Source of the DNA: Chondrilla cf. caribensis
Lineage: Eukaryota; Porifera; Demospongiae; Chondrillida; Chondrillidae
Length of the DNA stretch: 64,000 nt
Assembly: GCA_964020155.1 (NCBI GenBank)
Contig: OZ026564.1
Coordinates: 1,290,111 to 1,354,110 of the forward strand
Direction of reading: 5' to 3'
Part shown: positions 1 to 21,395 of the stretch, in pieces
Numbering within the stretch: position 1 is the first letter of the stretch
Layout: the number at the start of each line of letters is the position of its first letter
The notes under the pieces: model-generated
The model's database searches: none
Told to the model about the DNA's origin: nothing
The model's input: the letters and a program-made list of their open reading frames with translations, nothing else
Translations under genes and position numbers: made by a program

Positions 1-528
1 GGACATTTGGCGGAAGTTGTGGTAATAAGGTGGGGGTGGCTTCCTGTTATATTCACTTAATTACTTCCTGTGACAATCTACGCATTTGCTTGCACTGATA
101 TCAATAATCAGATATCACTTGAAAATAGATTGATTAATCAAGTAATCCTCCAAGCACTAATAGATATGTACATACGCATTGATGAACGTATGCACATTAA
201 TTTAGTGTAACCGTACATTATACAGATACGTACGTACCTACATACGTATGCATACATATATGTATTTGTACATACATAAATTATGCAGATGTGGGCACAA
301 TAGGTTGTAGAGCACAACAATACATACGTAACAACTCACTCTAATTTTGTTGACATAGTTGACTGCTTGGTTGAATTCCACTGGCTGAGGTCCCTATGCA
401 CACAATGAACAGCAAAGTATGTACCTGTATGTACTTATGCACATACTTGGTGTATGTACGTATGTACACACACACGCGTGCGCGCAACGTCACATTCACA
501 TCCACTACACCCCCCACACAAATACACG

Positions 529-577
<49 letters not shown>

Positions 578-1534
578 ACACACACACACAAACACACACA
601 CACACACAACACCCCCCCACACACACACTATATGTATATATACTTACTATGCTACATGCAATGTTGTAGTGAACACAAACATGACAATTTACATACACAC
701 GTATGAATGTACCAGTGTCAGGGTAGCAGTAATAGAATTGACAATAATTAATTACACTCCTTCAAGGAAACTGGGAAGGGCTACGGTGTAAGGTTTCCCA
801 AGGACAGCTGTCTGTAGACAGTTCTGATCAATACACACTCTTTACAGCAACAATTACTCAAATCCACACTTGTCAGCTAATCACAAGGCAGTCTCAAATG
901 TCTCTTCCCCACTGCTAGAACACCTCTTTACATACAATAACAAAATGTCTTGCTTTAGGCAAAACCACAAGTTGAATATTCAGGGTCAAAGTGTTGAAGC
1001 GGATTTAACAATGAGGAAACTAAGCCTCCAAATGCTCCAGAAAACCGAAAGGTCCACCAGGAGCAAAAGATAGGTTCAATGCAGTTCAAAACCCCTCCTT
1101 GATCAACAATAAGAACTTAGTAGAGTACGTAATTTGTAGTGCAGAACTGTTTTGGCCAGTCTCTGCTAATTAATGGCTTCCCCTGCGATACTTATATTGA
1201 CTAATTGATTAATGGATCAATCGTCCCAGCACTAGTTGTAAAACAGTATCAACATCATGTATGTGGTGGTTTCTCAGAGACACACATACACAGGTACATA
1301 CGTATGTACACATATTATGTATGCTCACATGTACAACGTATATACTGTACTGCAATACACAAGAGGTTTAGTACTGTGCTGCAATGCAGCATCAACAATG
1401 TACACTGTACGTATGGTGGTGAGGTTATATCTTTGGCCTTCTACTATTGAGAGTACAAACTTCACTGGAAGAATGAAGTGGCAAATGAATACAGGGTAAC
1501 GGAAATGGGATAGTGATCTTCTCTGGTTTCTCAC
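1..1534. other. Probable SIN3 intron or downstream sequence, repeat-rich
   Basis: No further SIN3 exon was recognised. The segment has many TACGTA-type alternating stretches. An (AC)n array lies at about 529-625. The first ~165 bases resemble a dispersed repeat also present near 24965-25115 and 56945-57095, sharing the words ggtaataag and gcttgcact and ending in attgatta-type runs. Short open frames here are low complexity or unsupported. Confidence 0.5.
529..625. repeat. (AC)n microsatellite
   Basis: An almost uninterrupted CA/AC array with a few single-base breaks and a C-run near its right end. It creates spurious His-Thr and Cys-Val frames on both strands. Confidence 0.97.
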
Positions 1535-4268
<2,734 letters not shown>

Positions 4269-4640
4269 CTCGTCCGTTTTCCAAATCCCCTCAATATCTA
4301 CTCTTTCGTTCGGAACTCTGTTCTACGGTTGGAGAATGGAACTAATTTTATCAAGAACTTGCCTACACTAGACACCGCAGCAAAAACTACGTACGACTCA
4401 CGCAAAGAAATAGGTCGTCAACTCGTGCAACTGCGCATACTAACATACGGTCGGCGGGTTACACTGCGCACAATGAATGACATTACGTCATCTGACCCGC
4501 TATAAGCCACAAACATGAATAATTACCGAGGCATAACATAATTTCAACGTAATAGAAATGAGTTTCATAACCTAAACCTAAAAGTAATACCGCTTAGACT
4601 TGCATACAAAGTATCTCTACAATTATAAAACAAGTTAAAA

Positions 4641-6098
4641 TCAGAGTTTGAGGATGGCAGCCCCTCCTCCAGGCTGGCTGATGAAGATAGCATTATCAGC
4701 CTGGGTCCTCATGTCATCTTCAGTGTTGTAATAGTCGCTTTTCAGTCTTTTGATGAAATCATCGGCAATTTCACTCGGTATTAGTGCAACGGCACATCCT
4801 CCCCAACCAGCACCAGTCAAACGAGCCCCATAAGCACCAGCTGTCACACAAGTCTTGACCAGGCGGTCCAACTTCTCGTGGCTACACTCGTACAAGTCTC
4901 GACAGCTAGTGTGACTCTCGTTCATCAATCTCCCCAACTCTTTTGGAAGAGAAACCTGTGAGACGTCTGTAGCAGATGACAAGCGGTAAAACTCATACAC
5001 CCTGAAAGCTTCAGTGTAGCAATGTTTAGCCCGCTTATACAGTTCGAACTTGGTCTTGTCTGGAGTGGCATGCAGGAAAGTAGCCTTTAGAGTGTCTGTG
5101 TCCATCTCCAGAATTGTGCAGAGTTCCTCTCTTGTGTAAGGATGCTTGTGAAGGACCTCTTCCACGAGCTCAGACATGCACTGCAGATCTACACCGAGTT
5201 TGTCCTGCACCTGGCCAAGTGTGTACAACGACATCCACTCCGGAATCACTTTTATCTTGGCAATGACTTTAGTGGCCAGGCGACACTCTGCCACACGCTC
5301 GTTAAAACTCGATGCTGCGGCTTTATTGGCTTTAACCAACGAATTAGCCACCACAAACATTACTCCTTTCGGAAGGGGAACATCTTTTGAACCAGAAACT
5401 TTGAATTTAGGGATTTTACCTATGGTATCCGGCCTTTGCTCAAAAGTAACCAGTTTGGCTGTACCCGGCTCAGCTAAGAACGATATGGCTTGATCCATTC
5501 CGCCTCCTTCTGTACCAATGTAATGCTCGCAACTTGCACACATTGTTGCAAAGTCCACTTTGGACATTGAAACGGAGTTGGCTACAGCAGTCATGAGGGC
5601 TGAACAGCAAACAAGAGCAGAGGAACTCGAGAGACCTGCACTGGGTGGAATGTTCCCAGACAGCAGTGCAGAAATGCTGCAGCTCTTATCCAAATGCTTG
5701 TTCTCAACGAGACCCTTTATCCCACACATTGCATACTCGAACCAGTGATGGCCTTTGATGGAGATGGCATTCGGATGTCCAGCATATACAACAGAATTTG
5801 GCTGGTAGGAGGGGTCTGTGTTTGCAAGAGATATCTTGCTATCGGTACTTCCCGAGTCGGACCTTAGTGCTATGGATATATCTTGTGCTATGGCCATAGG
5901 AAGCACAGCATAGCCGGAATAGTCGATATGTTCTCCTATGATGTTGACTCTGCCTGGTGCTCTGACGACATACTGAGGTTTGAAACCGTACACTCTTTCA
6001 AAACTAGCCACTAAGCTGGAATATCTCTCGAAGTTGGCTTCGATACCACAGCTAAATTCTCTAATGTTAGCGAAAGTGGGAGGGGGATTGTCGGCCAT
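4641..6098 (-). CDS. GALK2: Galactokinase family, GALK2-type (N-acetylgalactosamine kinase)
   Basis: One uninterrupted 485-residue frame. GHMP kinases phosphorylate the C1 hydroxyl of a hexose using ATP in the cytosol; the GALK2 branch prefers GalNAc and also accepts galactose. The galactokinase signature RAPGRVNIIGEHIDYSGYAV is at residues ~46-65, with Arg50 in the catalytic Arg position. The phosphate-binding loop GNIPPSAGLSSSSALVC is at ~148-164, the catalytic Asp at 202 in EGGGMDQAISF, and the third GHMP motif GARLTGAGWGGCAVALIP at 424-441. Length and the tail around HHWFEYAMCGIKGL fit GALK2 (about 458 aa in vertebrates) better than GALK1 (about 390 aa). It is intronless, unlike its spliced neighbours, so an ancient retrocopy is possible, but every key residue is intact. 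It is divergent from histone H4 and in the same direction as SIN3, ending 372 bp upstream of the SIN3 ATG. Confidence 0.95.
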   Translation of the reverse strand: MADNPPPTFANIREFSCGIEANFERYSSLVASFERVYGFKPQYVVRAPGRVNIIGEHIDYSGYAVLPMAIAQDISIALRSDSGSTDSKISLANTDPSYQPNSVVYAGHPNAISIKGHHWFEYAMCGIKGLVENKHLDKSCSISALLSGNIPPSAGLSSSSALVCCSALMTAVANSVSMSKVDFATMCASCEHYIGTEGGGMDQAISFLAEPGTAKLVTFEQRPDTIGKIPKFKVSGSKDVPLPKGVMFVVANSLVKANKAAASSFNERVAECRLATKVIAKIKVIPEWMSLYTLGQVQDKLGVDLQCMSELVEEVLHKHPYTREELCTILEMDTDTLKATFLHATPDKTKFELYKRAKHCYTEAFRVYEFYRLSSATDVSQVSLPKELGRLMNESHTSCRDLYECSHEKLDRLVKTCVTAGAYGARLTGAGWGGCAVALIPSEIADDFIKRLKSDYYNTEDDMRTQADNAIFISQPGGGAAILKL

Positions 6099-6575
<477 letters not shown>

Positions 6576-6600
6576 GTGCCAACTTGAACATTCGAAAAAC

Positions 6601-6616
6601 GGCTTTTTTCAAAGCC
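6601..6616 (+). terminator. Histone mRNA 3' stem-loop
   Basis: A 6 bp stem (GGCTTT / AAAGCC) with a TTTC loop, 25 bp after the H4 stop. This is the replication-dependent histone 3' processing signal bound by SLBP. Relative to the usual GGCTCT/AGAGCC stem one C-G pair is replaced by T-A, keeping the pairing. A purine-rich stretch, tcaaaagaca, near 6625-6634 is a plausible histone downstream element for U7 snRNP. Confidence 0.92.
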
Positions 6617-7369
6617 AACAGACATCAAAAGACATTTCCAACCAATGACAATTTCTTTGGTTTCAATTTTTGAATCGTGTAATTGTGTCAGTCATTGTCT
6701 GTTTTTGTTAATATTGCATGTGTAATTGTGCTCTGAATTTGAAATATGGAATATGGATGTTTGCACTGTATTTGAATCCTCAAAATCATTTTATTCCTTG
6801 ATTGTGTAGTAATCCTCTCCAAGCACCACTATTATAAACTTGATCTGGCTAGGGAGTAGGCTTTAGTGGATTGCTCGAAGTAGCTTTATCATACTGTCCT
6901 TGCCTGTACTTCAGGTACAATCTACCTAGCTTACAGCATAGGTGCATAAACTGAACTGCCAGGGACACAATATCAGTTTATATTCGAACAAATTGCATGC
7001 ATACGACGTAGTATAGGGTGTCTATGATACCACTAATTGTCTTCATTACAGTAGAATTTTGGCAAGGTTATTTTCGCACTGTAGATGAAGCAGCACTATC
7101 TTGGTGCTTCTATAAAATTAATATTCCTTATATGGAGGTTGCTGTAATCCATTCGGATTGTCCTGTAGTCCAATAACGACGTCGGTATCAATACTACTGT
7201 TCCGTACCAAGTTGACTCCCCGTCCCAAGTTGACTCCAACACCTTTTGGACGGGGAGTCAACTAGGGACGGAACATACTACGTAGCTCTGAGCTGATCTA
7301 CAAAGGAGGCGGAGTCTAGTACGTAGTAGAAGGTTGGTCGCTTGATCTTGTGATAACGGCAAGTTCAAC
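6617..7369. other. Intergenic region between H4 and the TBC gene
   Basis: No gene recognised. It contains a perfect 16 bp inverted repeat (7210-7225 with 7248-7263; agttgactccccgtcc and its complement) about 110 bp before the TBC start codon, plus a partial direct copy of the left arm near 7227-7237. The last ~100 bp presumably hold the TBC promoter and 5' UTR. Confidence 0.6.
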
Positions 7370-14173
<6,804 letters not shown>

Positions 14174-14639
14174 TATAAACTGTTTATTGTTATTATTGGA
14201 TGTTCTGTTGTGATGATGGTAATTCAATTAATATACAGTGGATTTTCAGTTTTATTCAAATTATGCATGATACACATTATAAAGTGCATTGAGAAACTAC
14301 ATGTTCCTGTCTTTTCATAATATAAAATCTCGTGCTTGATTAAATGAGATATAATGTCACTTCTGTAGTTGTAGTTACATGCAAGTATAGATTGCATGTA
14401 AGCTTGGCCCCACTGGACTAACTAAAGCCACCATGTTCTCTATACGTGTGTATTTTTTCCTGCCAAATGCCCCATCCATCCTGCAATTCTGCATGAGAGC
14501 CTCACTACGTATAACCTGTATGGACAACACCAAAATGAATATGAGAAGGAAGGAATTCGAATGTATGGCCAAAGAGTGAGAGAGAAGTTGAAACTGGAAT
14601 GTTCATTTCACTTGTTTTGGCCGTGGCAGATGGAATGAC

Positions 14640-15390
14640 TGCTTAGAGTACACTTTTTCAAAGGCTCAGCACAATAGGAGAGAAAATGCTAAGCCCCTTT
14701 TTGTATAGCTCATGAGAAAGGAGGCCTATCATCCTGATATTTCACCAGACCTAGCTGCATGTTGGAGACATGAACTAACATCTGCAATAATCCCGGCCTT
14801 ATCTCCATATGTGGCCCATATTTTCAATGCATGGGAGAGTATAGGAGAAATATGTAAGCACTGTTTTGTATAGCTCATGGGAGAGGGTGTCTGTCAACCT
14901 AATATTTTCACCAGACCTAGCCGAGGACATGAACCAACATATGAAACAATTGCCATCTCTGTATGTGACCCCTAACTCCAGCTACATTTGGAGGTGTTCA
15001 ATATTTTATCAATGTATGGGAGAGTATAGGAGAAAAATGTTAAGCACCACGTCAAACAGATATTTTCACCAGAACTAGCTGGGACAAGAACTAACTTATG
15101 AAACAACTCCAATCTCCATATGTGCCCAGTGTAACCATACCTGCATTCAGAGGTGTTTAATATTTTTTTGCAATGTATATGTAGGAGGGATAAGAGAAAG
15201 AAAATGCTAAGCACGTTTTTTTCATAGTTCATGACAAAGGAGACGTGGCAACTTGATATTTTCACCAGACCTAGCTGAGGAACATGAACTAACTTATGGA
15301 GCAATTCTCATCTCCGTGTGTGGGCGGTAACTCTAGCTGCATTCTGAGACGCTTAATATTTTTTAAATGTATGGGAGAGTATAGGACAAC
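14640..15390. repeat. ~190 bp satellite array (copy A)
   Basis: Imperfect tandem units each containing gctcatggga(g/a)agg, tattttcaccagacctagct, and tgtatgggagagtatagga. One unit is truncated relative to copy B, around 15035-15065. The same family occurs at 47280-48070 and, inverted, around 36200-36275 and 41049-41740. Confidence 0.85.
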
Positions 15391-16300
15391 AAGGTGTATT
15401 ACGCTTGTAGTTGAATGTACATACAAAAGTATATGCATTATAATATTATGTGTAATATGGGCACTGGGGAGAAATTTTGTTCAACAACAAAATGCATCAT
15501 TTTTGTTATCAGAGGGACTGTACTAGTTCCAGAAGAATGTTTGTGTATTCGTATTTGGGCTGTGATGCATCACAAGCACACAGGAGAGGCCGTGGTGACA
15601 AGCGATAAAATTTGCCCTATATTACTTGTCACCACGAGGCCTATAGGACACTCAGGAGGACGTGCATGCATCTGAAATTGTGTTGGTGAGTTTGGTATGG
15701 ACACTGGATTGTCCTTGGTGACCAGCAAAGGAATGTGAAATTACTTGAGTAATCACAACAAGGCGTATTAGGCTTATTTTATTTGAATGTACATACAAAT
15801 TTAAAGTATATGTAATAATAATATGTGCACTGGGGAGAATTTTTGTTTGACAACGAAACATATCTATTATGTAATCAGAAAAACTGTACTAGTTCCAGGA
15901 GTGTGTTTGTGCATTTATATTGAAGCTATGACGCAACATGTGCACACAGGAGAGGCCATGGTGAAAAGCGATAAACTTTGCCATTTTTTGCTTGTCACCA
16001 CGAGGCCTATAGCACACTCAGGAGGGTGTGCATGCATCCAAAATTGTGTTGGTGAGTTTGGCATGTACACTGGGTGGCCCTTGGCGACCAGCAAAGGAAT
16101 GTGAAATTACCTGCGTGATTACCACAAGGCATACTACACTTATATTTGAATGTACATACAAAAGTATATACATTATAATATGTAGCATATGGGCACTGGG
16201 GAAAATTTTTGTTTGACAACAAAATGCATCTTTTTGTTATCAGAAGGACTGTACTAGTTCCAAGAGTGTATCCAAGCATTTATATTTGAACTATGAAGGA
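15390..16300. repeat. ~365 bp satellite array (copy A)
   Basis: Two and a half tandem units. The anchors aaaatgcatc or its variant occur near 15488, 15855 and 16222. Each unit contains an internal inverted pair (gaggccgtggtgacaag / cttgtcaccacgaggc). Related arrays lie at 48080-49000 and 45240-46265. Confidence 0.87.
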
Positions 16301-16457
16301 TGACTAGCATAAAAGATGGAGGTACATGCCTTACAGTGATGTATAGTAGTGTTTGTGAACATTGTAGCATGTAGGTGTACGTTGTTTGTGTTTGTGCACC
16401 TCTGTATATGCATGCCAATAATATGTGTATTAAATTTAAATACCGAATGCATTTTTA

Positions 16458-16814
16458 GGGGCTGCCGCAGGCAGCCCCTATATTGTTTTCATTTCGACTT
16501 CCGGTATGTAACGCTCGTCCGATAGATATAATATTATATAATATAATAATATTATAGATAGATAGATATATATATATATAATACGTATTCCTACGCGTAA
16601 CAGCAACAATGAATTTATATTATAATTTATATTACGCGAGATAAAGATGGCCGATTTCGAACGCCGACAATTTGAAATTGGGCCAGAATTCGTGCGCTGA
16701 AGCTCCGATGAACGTAATAACTTCAGCGAAGGCTCTTCTAAACCTAAAAAAGACGTGCAAGTAATTCGAGTGCGGGGGCGGCAGCCCCACGAGTTTTTAA
16801 GCTCGAATTACTTG
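16458..16814. mobile_element. 357 bp hairpin-ended non-autonomous element, TTA target duplication
   Basis: Delimited by comparison with copy B, where the site near 49157 is empty. TTA flanks both sides (16455-16457 and 16815-16817). The left end is a 9 bp-stem hairpin (GGGGCTGCC, GCA loop, GGCAGCCCC). The right end is an inverted pair (caagtaattcgag at 16758-16770; ctcgaattacttg at 16802-16814). It has no coding capacity and no ordinary terminal inverted repeats. A TTA duplication recalls PIF/Harbinger targets, but the ends do not settle the class. Confidence 0.88.
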
Positions 16815-17819
16815 TTATATTTTGCTCTAACTCCTCTTTCAGTTTGTCCTTTCTTTTTCCAGACAAACTAGGTGTAGTAAATACAGAAGGGAAGAAAAAC
16901 TTTACAATTGCTATTGCGAAACAATCATGATATTTGTGGCGGTAGTTATTACTTACTGAATAGTTACTATATAGTCATCCAGTGAATTACTCGTAAATAT
17001 TATAATGACTTGATTTTGGTCAATGTACAAAGATATCCATATCAATAGGTTCGATAAATCCATTTGACTCTACAGAGGCCATGGTGACCAGCAAGAGAAC
17101 TTTCAAATTATTGCTGACCACCACAAGGTCTCTAGGATCTCCGGAGTGCACGGTTCACATTCAACACATAATATCACCCATGCTCTTATATGTACAGGAA
17201 ACTGAATAGAGTGCTGATTGCAAATGGTATGGGATTTGTGAATGTTTTGCGTGTTATTTTACCATCTACTGGAGCAAGAAAACTACATGCACCTCATTCT
17301 ACAGTATATTAAGTAAACTGACATACGTGATAATCTATTATTATATCTATTTGCACTGTAGAATGCAATGTTCTTTTATGCCTGACAGTGTTAACATAGC
17401 ATCTTGTACACTTTGCTGAGACATCACACTCTGGTAGCATTTTCCTAGTTCTCAGGCATGTTGTGTACATTCTGAGACTTACATGATTGTATTTTTTCAC
17501 ATTGTTGTTATAACATTGTTTCTTGTTAATACACTATTCTAGCCTATTTGTGATGATTAACTTTGAGTAAGTATGAGTGGAGCCAACAAAGCAAGAACTT
17601 CCTCAAGCACTTGCAGCTATGGAAGAGAGTGAATTCGAAGTTCGGCAATAATAATAATAACACTTTTGGTCTAAATTTAGGCTTAATAAGCAGCTGATTA
17701 ACTAAAGTAGTACATTGCAGCCTAATTAGGATGAAAAATCACCAACTAAAAAGTGAATACTAATGTTTCCAGACATTCATTATACAATAATTGAAAAATT
17801 ACTCAGAACATAAGCAATG

Positions 17820-18050
17820 GATATGCATTTGTTGCGCATTTTATTATGTGGAATTTTGACAGGTGAATGTGTTAAGGGGGATGAGTGGGTGTTCAGAAGA
17901 AGGGTGTCTTCACTCAGTGTTGGTTCACAGTCAAGATTGGAGGTTATAATCACCCGTGGTTGACTGATTCCTGAGGGTACAGTTCACCATCCTTGCTGGG
18001 TATCAGTTGGCTAGGAAGTTCTGTTTCAGGTAGTTCTGTTCTCCAGTCAG
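17820..18050 (+). pseudogene. Broken small ORF, counterpart of 50660-50863
   Basis: Starts MHLLRILLCGILTGECVKGD, like the intact 67-codon frame in copy B, but reads into a TGA after EVIITRG. The N-terminus looks like a signal peptide. No family recognised. It may be an exon remnant of a secreted protein carried along by the duplication, or chance. Confidence 0.3.
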
Positions 18051-19178
18051 TCCTGTGCAAATTCTTGGCTCTGGTACCCAATCACTTGATGATGACTGAC
18101 TTGGTCATAGCAGGGTGATGGAAGGTGTAGTTCATGCATTTGTTAATACATAAGACAATTTTACCTAACGGATGGTATGAAAAGGCATAAGAATCAACAT
18201 TGCATGACTTGTGAGCTCATCTATTTAACACTAAATTGGTAAATTGATGACATTGTCAATCAAATCAGCAGGAGTGTCTGAGGTTTCCAAGGAATTTCCG
18301 GGGATATACAATATGGAATGAGGATCTTGCTCCTCTATCACACATAACTGTAGAATGAATCAGTGAGGACCCAAATGACCATGTTTACTTGATGGGAACA
18401 GCAATTACTCCACACATTTGAGACTAGTGGGTCCTGTAATTGACGGCAGATACTTTCAATTGTCATAAGTGTTATAGCTGTGGTTGTCAAACATTCTCTT
18501 GTGGTGACAATGTATTGAACTAATTTAAAAACTGTCAAGCTTTAATTGCACTGTAATGCTTTCCATGTCAAGCGGAAAATATACCTATACTTCATTTCAT
18601 TTCCTATAATATCTCATGTGTAACAGCAATAAATCATACTAGCCACAGTACCTGAATTCCATCCATTAAGTGTATGTGATCGCTTCGATCAGAGAATTTG
18701 AAGTACTTCTGATCACTCTACCTGAATTTAAATCGCTTCGTGTAAGGTTAGTTAGGTGTAGTATAATTACTGTGATTCTCATATATTCTATTGAATGTAT
18801 TGTCAATATGATCAATATTCAATGTACTAGTCAACTTCCCATTGCTTTCCCTGAAATTGAGGATATTAATGACTAGATTCAGTAAAATCAACTTGGTGCA
18901 AGGAACATACAATTGGATATCTTTCATACATTTCGCCAATTTTGATGAATTCTACTTTACTGCTTTTAGGGTCAACTGAAGAACGTGGTCACCAATCGAT
19001 AATCACCATGCTCACGATAACCATGGGAATCGCGTCGTTCTTCAGTCGATCCGTTAACAAATACAGAGCACCCTGCAGAACACGAAAATTAGTCACCTTA
19101 TCGGCTATTTATTCGCATAAATGTACTTCGAATCTGTTTTTCTATGGTTCCATCAGGTTTCAGCTGGATTGTATAATA

Positions 19179-20698
19179 CCGTATAACCGGAAATATTGGC
19201 GGAAAGAATATTTGGCGGTTTGTCGAATTTTAGGGTATTGGTGGTTTTTATTCTGGTAGATGGCAAGTCCAGGTTATAATATAATAAAGTATAGGTAGAC
19301 ATAAGGTAGCTTGTCAGAATTCCGTTCCTTTCTCTTGAAGTACTGATACATCGCCATGATTATTCGAGCCACACGGACGCGCAACGTCGGAATTACGTCA
19401 CATTATTGTGACGTAATCCCCACATTTTGTACGGGTGTTATTATTTTGGCGAATATTACCCTTTAGTAGAGAGTCATAATCAATATAATAGCAGGGTACA
19501 GACTAAAGTGACTACAGAACATGAATAAAATGAATGTTATGTTATGGCAAATATTTAGCTAGCTGATTTCCAGCCTGCCCTCTTGGGCGGCAATCTCCAG
19601 GTGATGAATGTTGGCTTTTGAATGTGGATGAATGGTGCGGCAACCTCGTATGCACATGATTGCTGATCTAAGCAGGGAGAAGGTTATCCTGCAACGGATG
19701 TAGCTGATGGTGAGGGAGTAGTGCTTCTTCTGCTTGTTCGCTATTAGCGACGCAATCCTCTTGTACACTACTTGTGCTGCAGGTCCCATCTGTAATATTA
19801 CCCTAAAGGCTGAAATTTTTGCAAATTGGCGGATTTGAGACTTTTCGCGTTTTTAGTTTCGTGACGCCAACATCATTCGCGATCTTAACGCCTATTAGGC
19901 CTTTAATGAGGATAGATATATAGGTATACGTAGTAGACAGACAAAACAATAAACAAGTAATTCGAGTTCAAAAACTCGTGGGGCTGCCGCCCCCCGCACT
20001 GGAATTACTTGCGCGTATTTTTTAGGTTCAGAAGAACCTTCGCTGAAGTTATCACGTTTGGAGAAGCTTCAGCGCACGAATTCTAGCCCAAATTCAAATT
20101 GTCGGCGTTCGAAATCGGCCATCTTTGTTTCGCGCAATATAAATTCTAATATAAATTCATTGTTGTGGTTACGCGTAGGAACACATAATATTATATATCT
20201 ATCTATAATATTATATATTATATATATAATATATCTATCGGACGAGCGTTACATACCGGAAGTCGAAATGAAAACAATATAGGTACCCATTTCCACGTGT
20301 TAGCTCAGCGTGCTGTGTGTTCAAGTTCGGTTATTTGTTGTTTGTTGGGAAAGGAAGCCAGTAATGTCTCCTAGGTTCGAGTTTCAGAGTTGCATTCGCG
20401 GACACACAACAAGGAAGACCAGTTCGTTGTTGGAGTAATAGTGTACGAAGATGCAACCCTGGTTGGGCATGTTCCCCGCAAGTATTCTTATGTGTTCTTG
20501 CTCTATGTAAGGCGCAGAGGAACAATAACAACAACTAATAATAACAGTATTCTAGCGATGTTTTCACAATTTTATTTTCGCAAGCTTCCCATATGTGCGA
20601 AATACGTGAATATAAAGTCCCGCGAAAATTTCAGCCATTTGGGTATGTTGGCGGTAGTCAATCAAACCGCCAAACTGCCAATATTTCCAGTTATACGG
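19179..20698. mobile_element. ~1.5 kb TIR element (CCGTATAAC ends, TA target)
   Basis: Ends are CCGTATAACCGGAAATATTG at the left and its near-complement at the right, flanked by TA (19177-19178 and 20699-20700). Copy B lacks it and instead has a different element at the same place (51914-52299). No transposase frame was found, so it is probably non-autonomous. It contains a nested inverted copy of the 357 bp hairpin element at about 19964-20283. Confidence 0.85.
19964..20283. mobile_element. Inverted, end-truncated copy of the 357 bp hairpin element
   Basis: Begins caagtaattcgag and runs as the reverse complement of 16458-16814. It stops at aaaacaatatagg and lacks the outer GGGGCTGCC hairpin. 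It is nested inside the CCGTATAAC element. Confidence 0.85.
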
Positions 20699-21334
20699 TA
20701 ATCCGAAGAGTTTCAGGGGTTCTTCTATAATCCCGTGATCGACACAATGTGTTCTGTAATTTGGGTTCAAATGGTGATGTGACATCATCAAATTGCACCA
20801 ATTTTCGAATACATAATAAGAATACTCGCAGAAGGAATGCCAAGGAGTGCTGGAAAAGCATCATTCACTGACAATAAGTCGAATTTATGCACAAAAGGTG
20901 ATAAACGACATGAATAATAGGATTGAAGAGATTTCATATCGCCAAACATACAATATTACAATCCATATTGATTAAGTAACTATAGTCTATTGTATGCATT
21001 ATAGTCAACGAATAGGCTAGCACGAGATATTTATTGGATGAATGGTTCTAAAACTTTATGAAGATGTTCATGAGCTCTTTTCAATGCCTTATCAATTGAA
21101 TGGACATGTCTCACCCGCACCAAATGACCTGTCTATCCATGTACGTACAGTCATAAATATCATAATGTGTTAGTTTAATTTTCGTATTAATTGCTACTGC
21201 ATTAATGCCAAAGCAATATTATTACAGGTCACAAAACTTACAATGTACAATTATTGGCTTTTTATTTTATATCAAATCTGTAGGTTATTCACCATACATA
21301 CAGTTATTCACTGAAAAGTGTTACTAGACACGAA

Positions 21335-21395
21335 ATGTTGAGGGGTAGTACTTCCACTACACCATGGATGCTAATTGTTCTTATCTTCACTTCAG
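21335..21395 (+). CDS. Receptor A exon 1: signal peptide
   Basis: Encodes [20 protein letters not shown] plus one base, joining at GTT (Val) to exon 2. Polar start, hydrophobic core and small residues at the end fit a secretory signal. The paralogous exon at 52909-52969 is conserved ([20 protein letters not shown]), which supports this start. Confidence 0.85.

Larger units (their letters stand above)
14174..21334. other. Spacer between the TBC gene and the first receptor
   Basis: Gene-poor. It holds two satellite arrays, three mobile elements and a few short frames conserved in copy B, for example a 68-codon frame at 18670-18876 matching 51489-51692 with one codon-sized indel. The stretch 20702-21334 is well conserved with 52306-52908 and should include the receptor promoter. 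No clear TATA box was identified. Confidence 0.6.

Noticed and set aside
396..791. 131-codon plus-strand frame
   Set aside because: Mostly (AC)n array read as His-Thr; flanks are simple TACGTA-type sequence.
5142..5748. Three plus-strand frames
   Set aside because: Antisense shadows of the GALK2 coding region.
16007..16279. 90-codon minus frame conserved at 48712-48984, with similar frames nearby
   Set aside because: These fall in the ~365 bp satellite; conservation follows from the recent segmental duplication and repeat structure.
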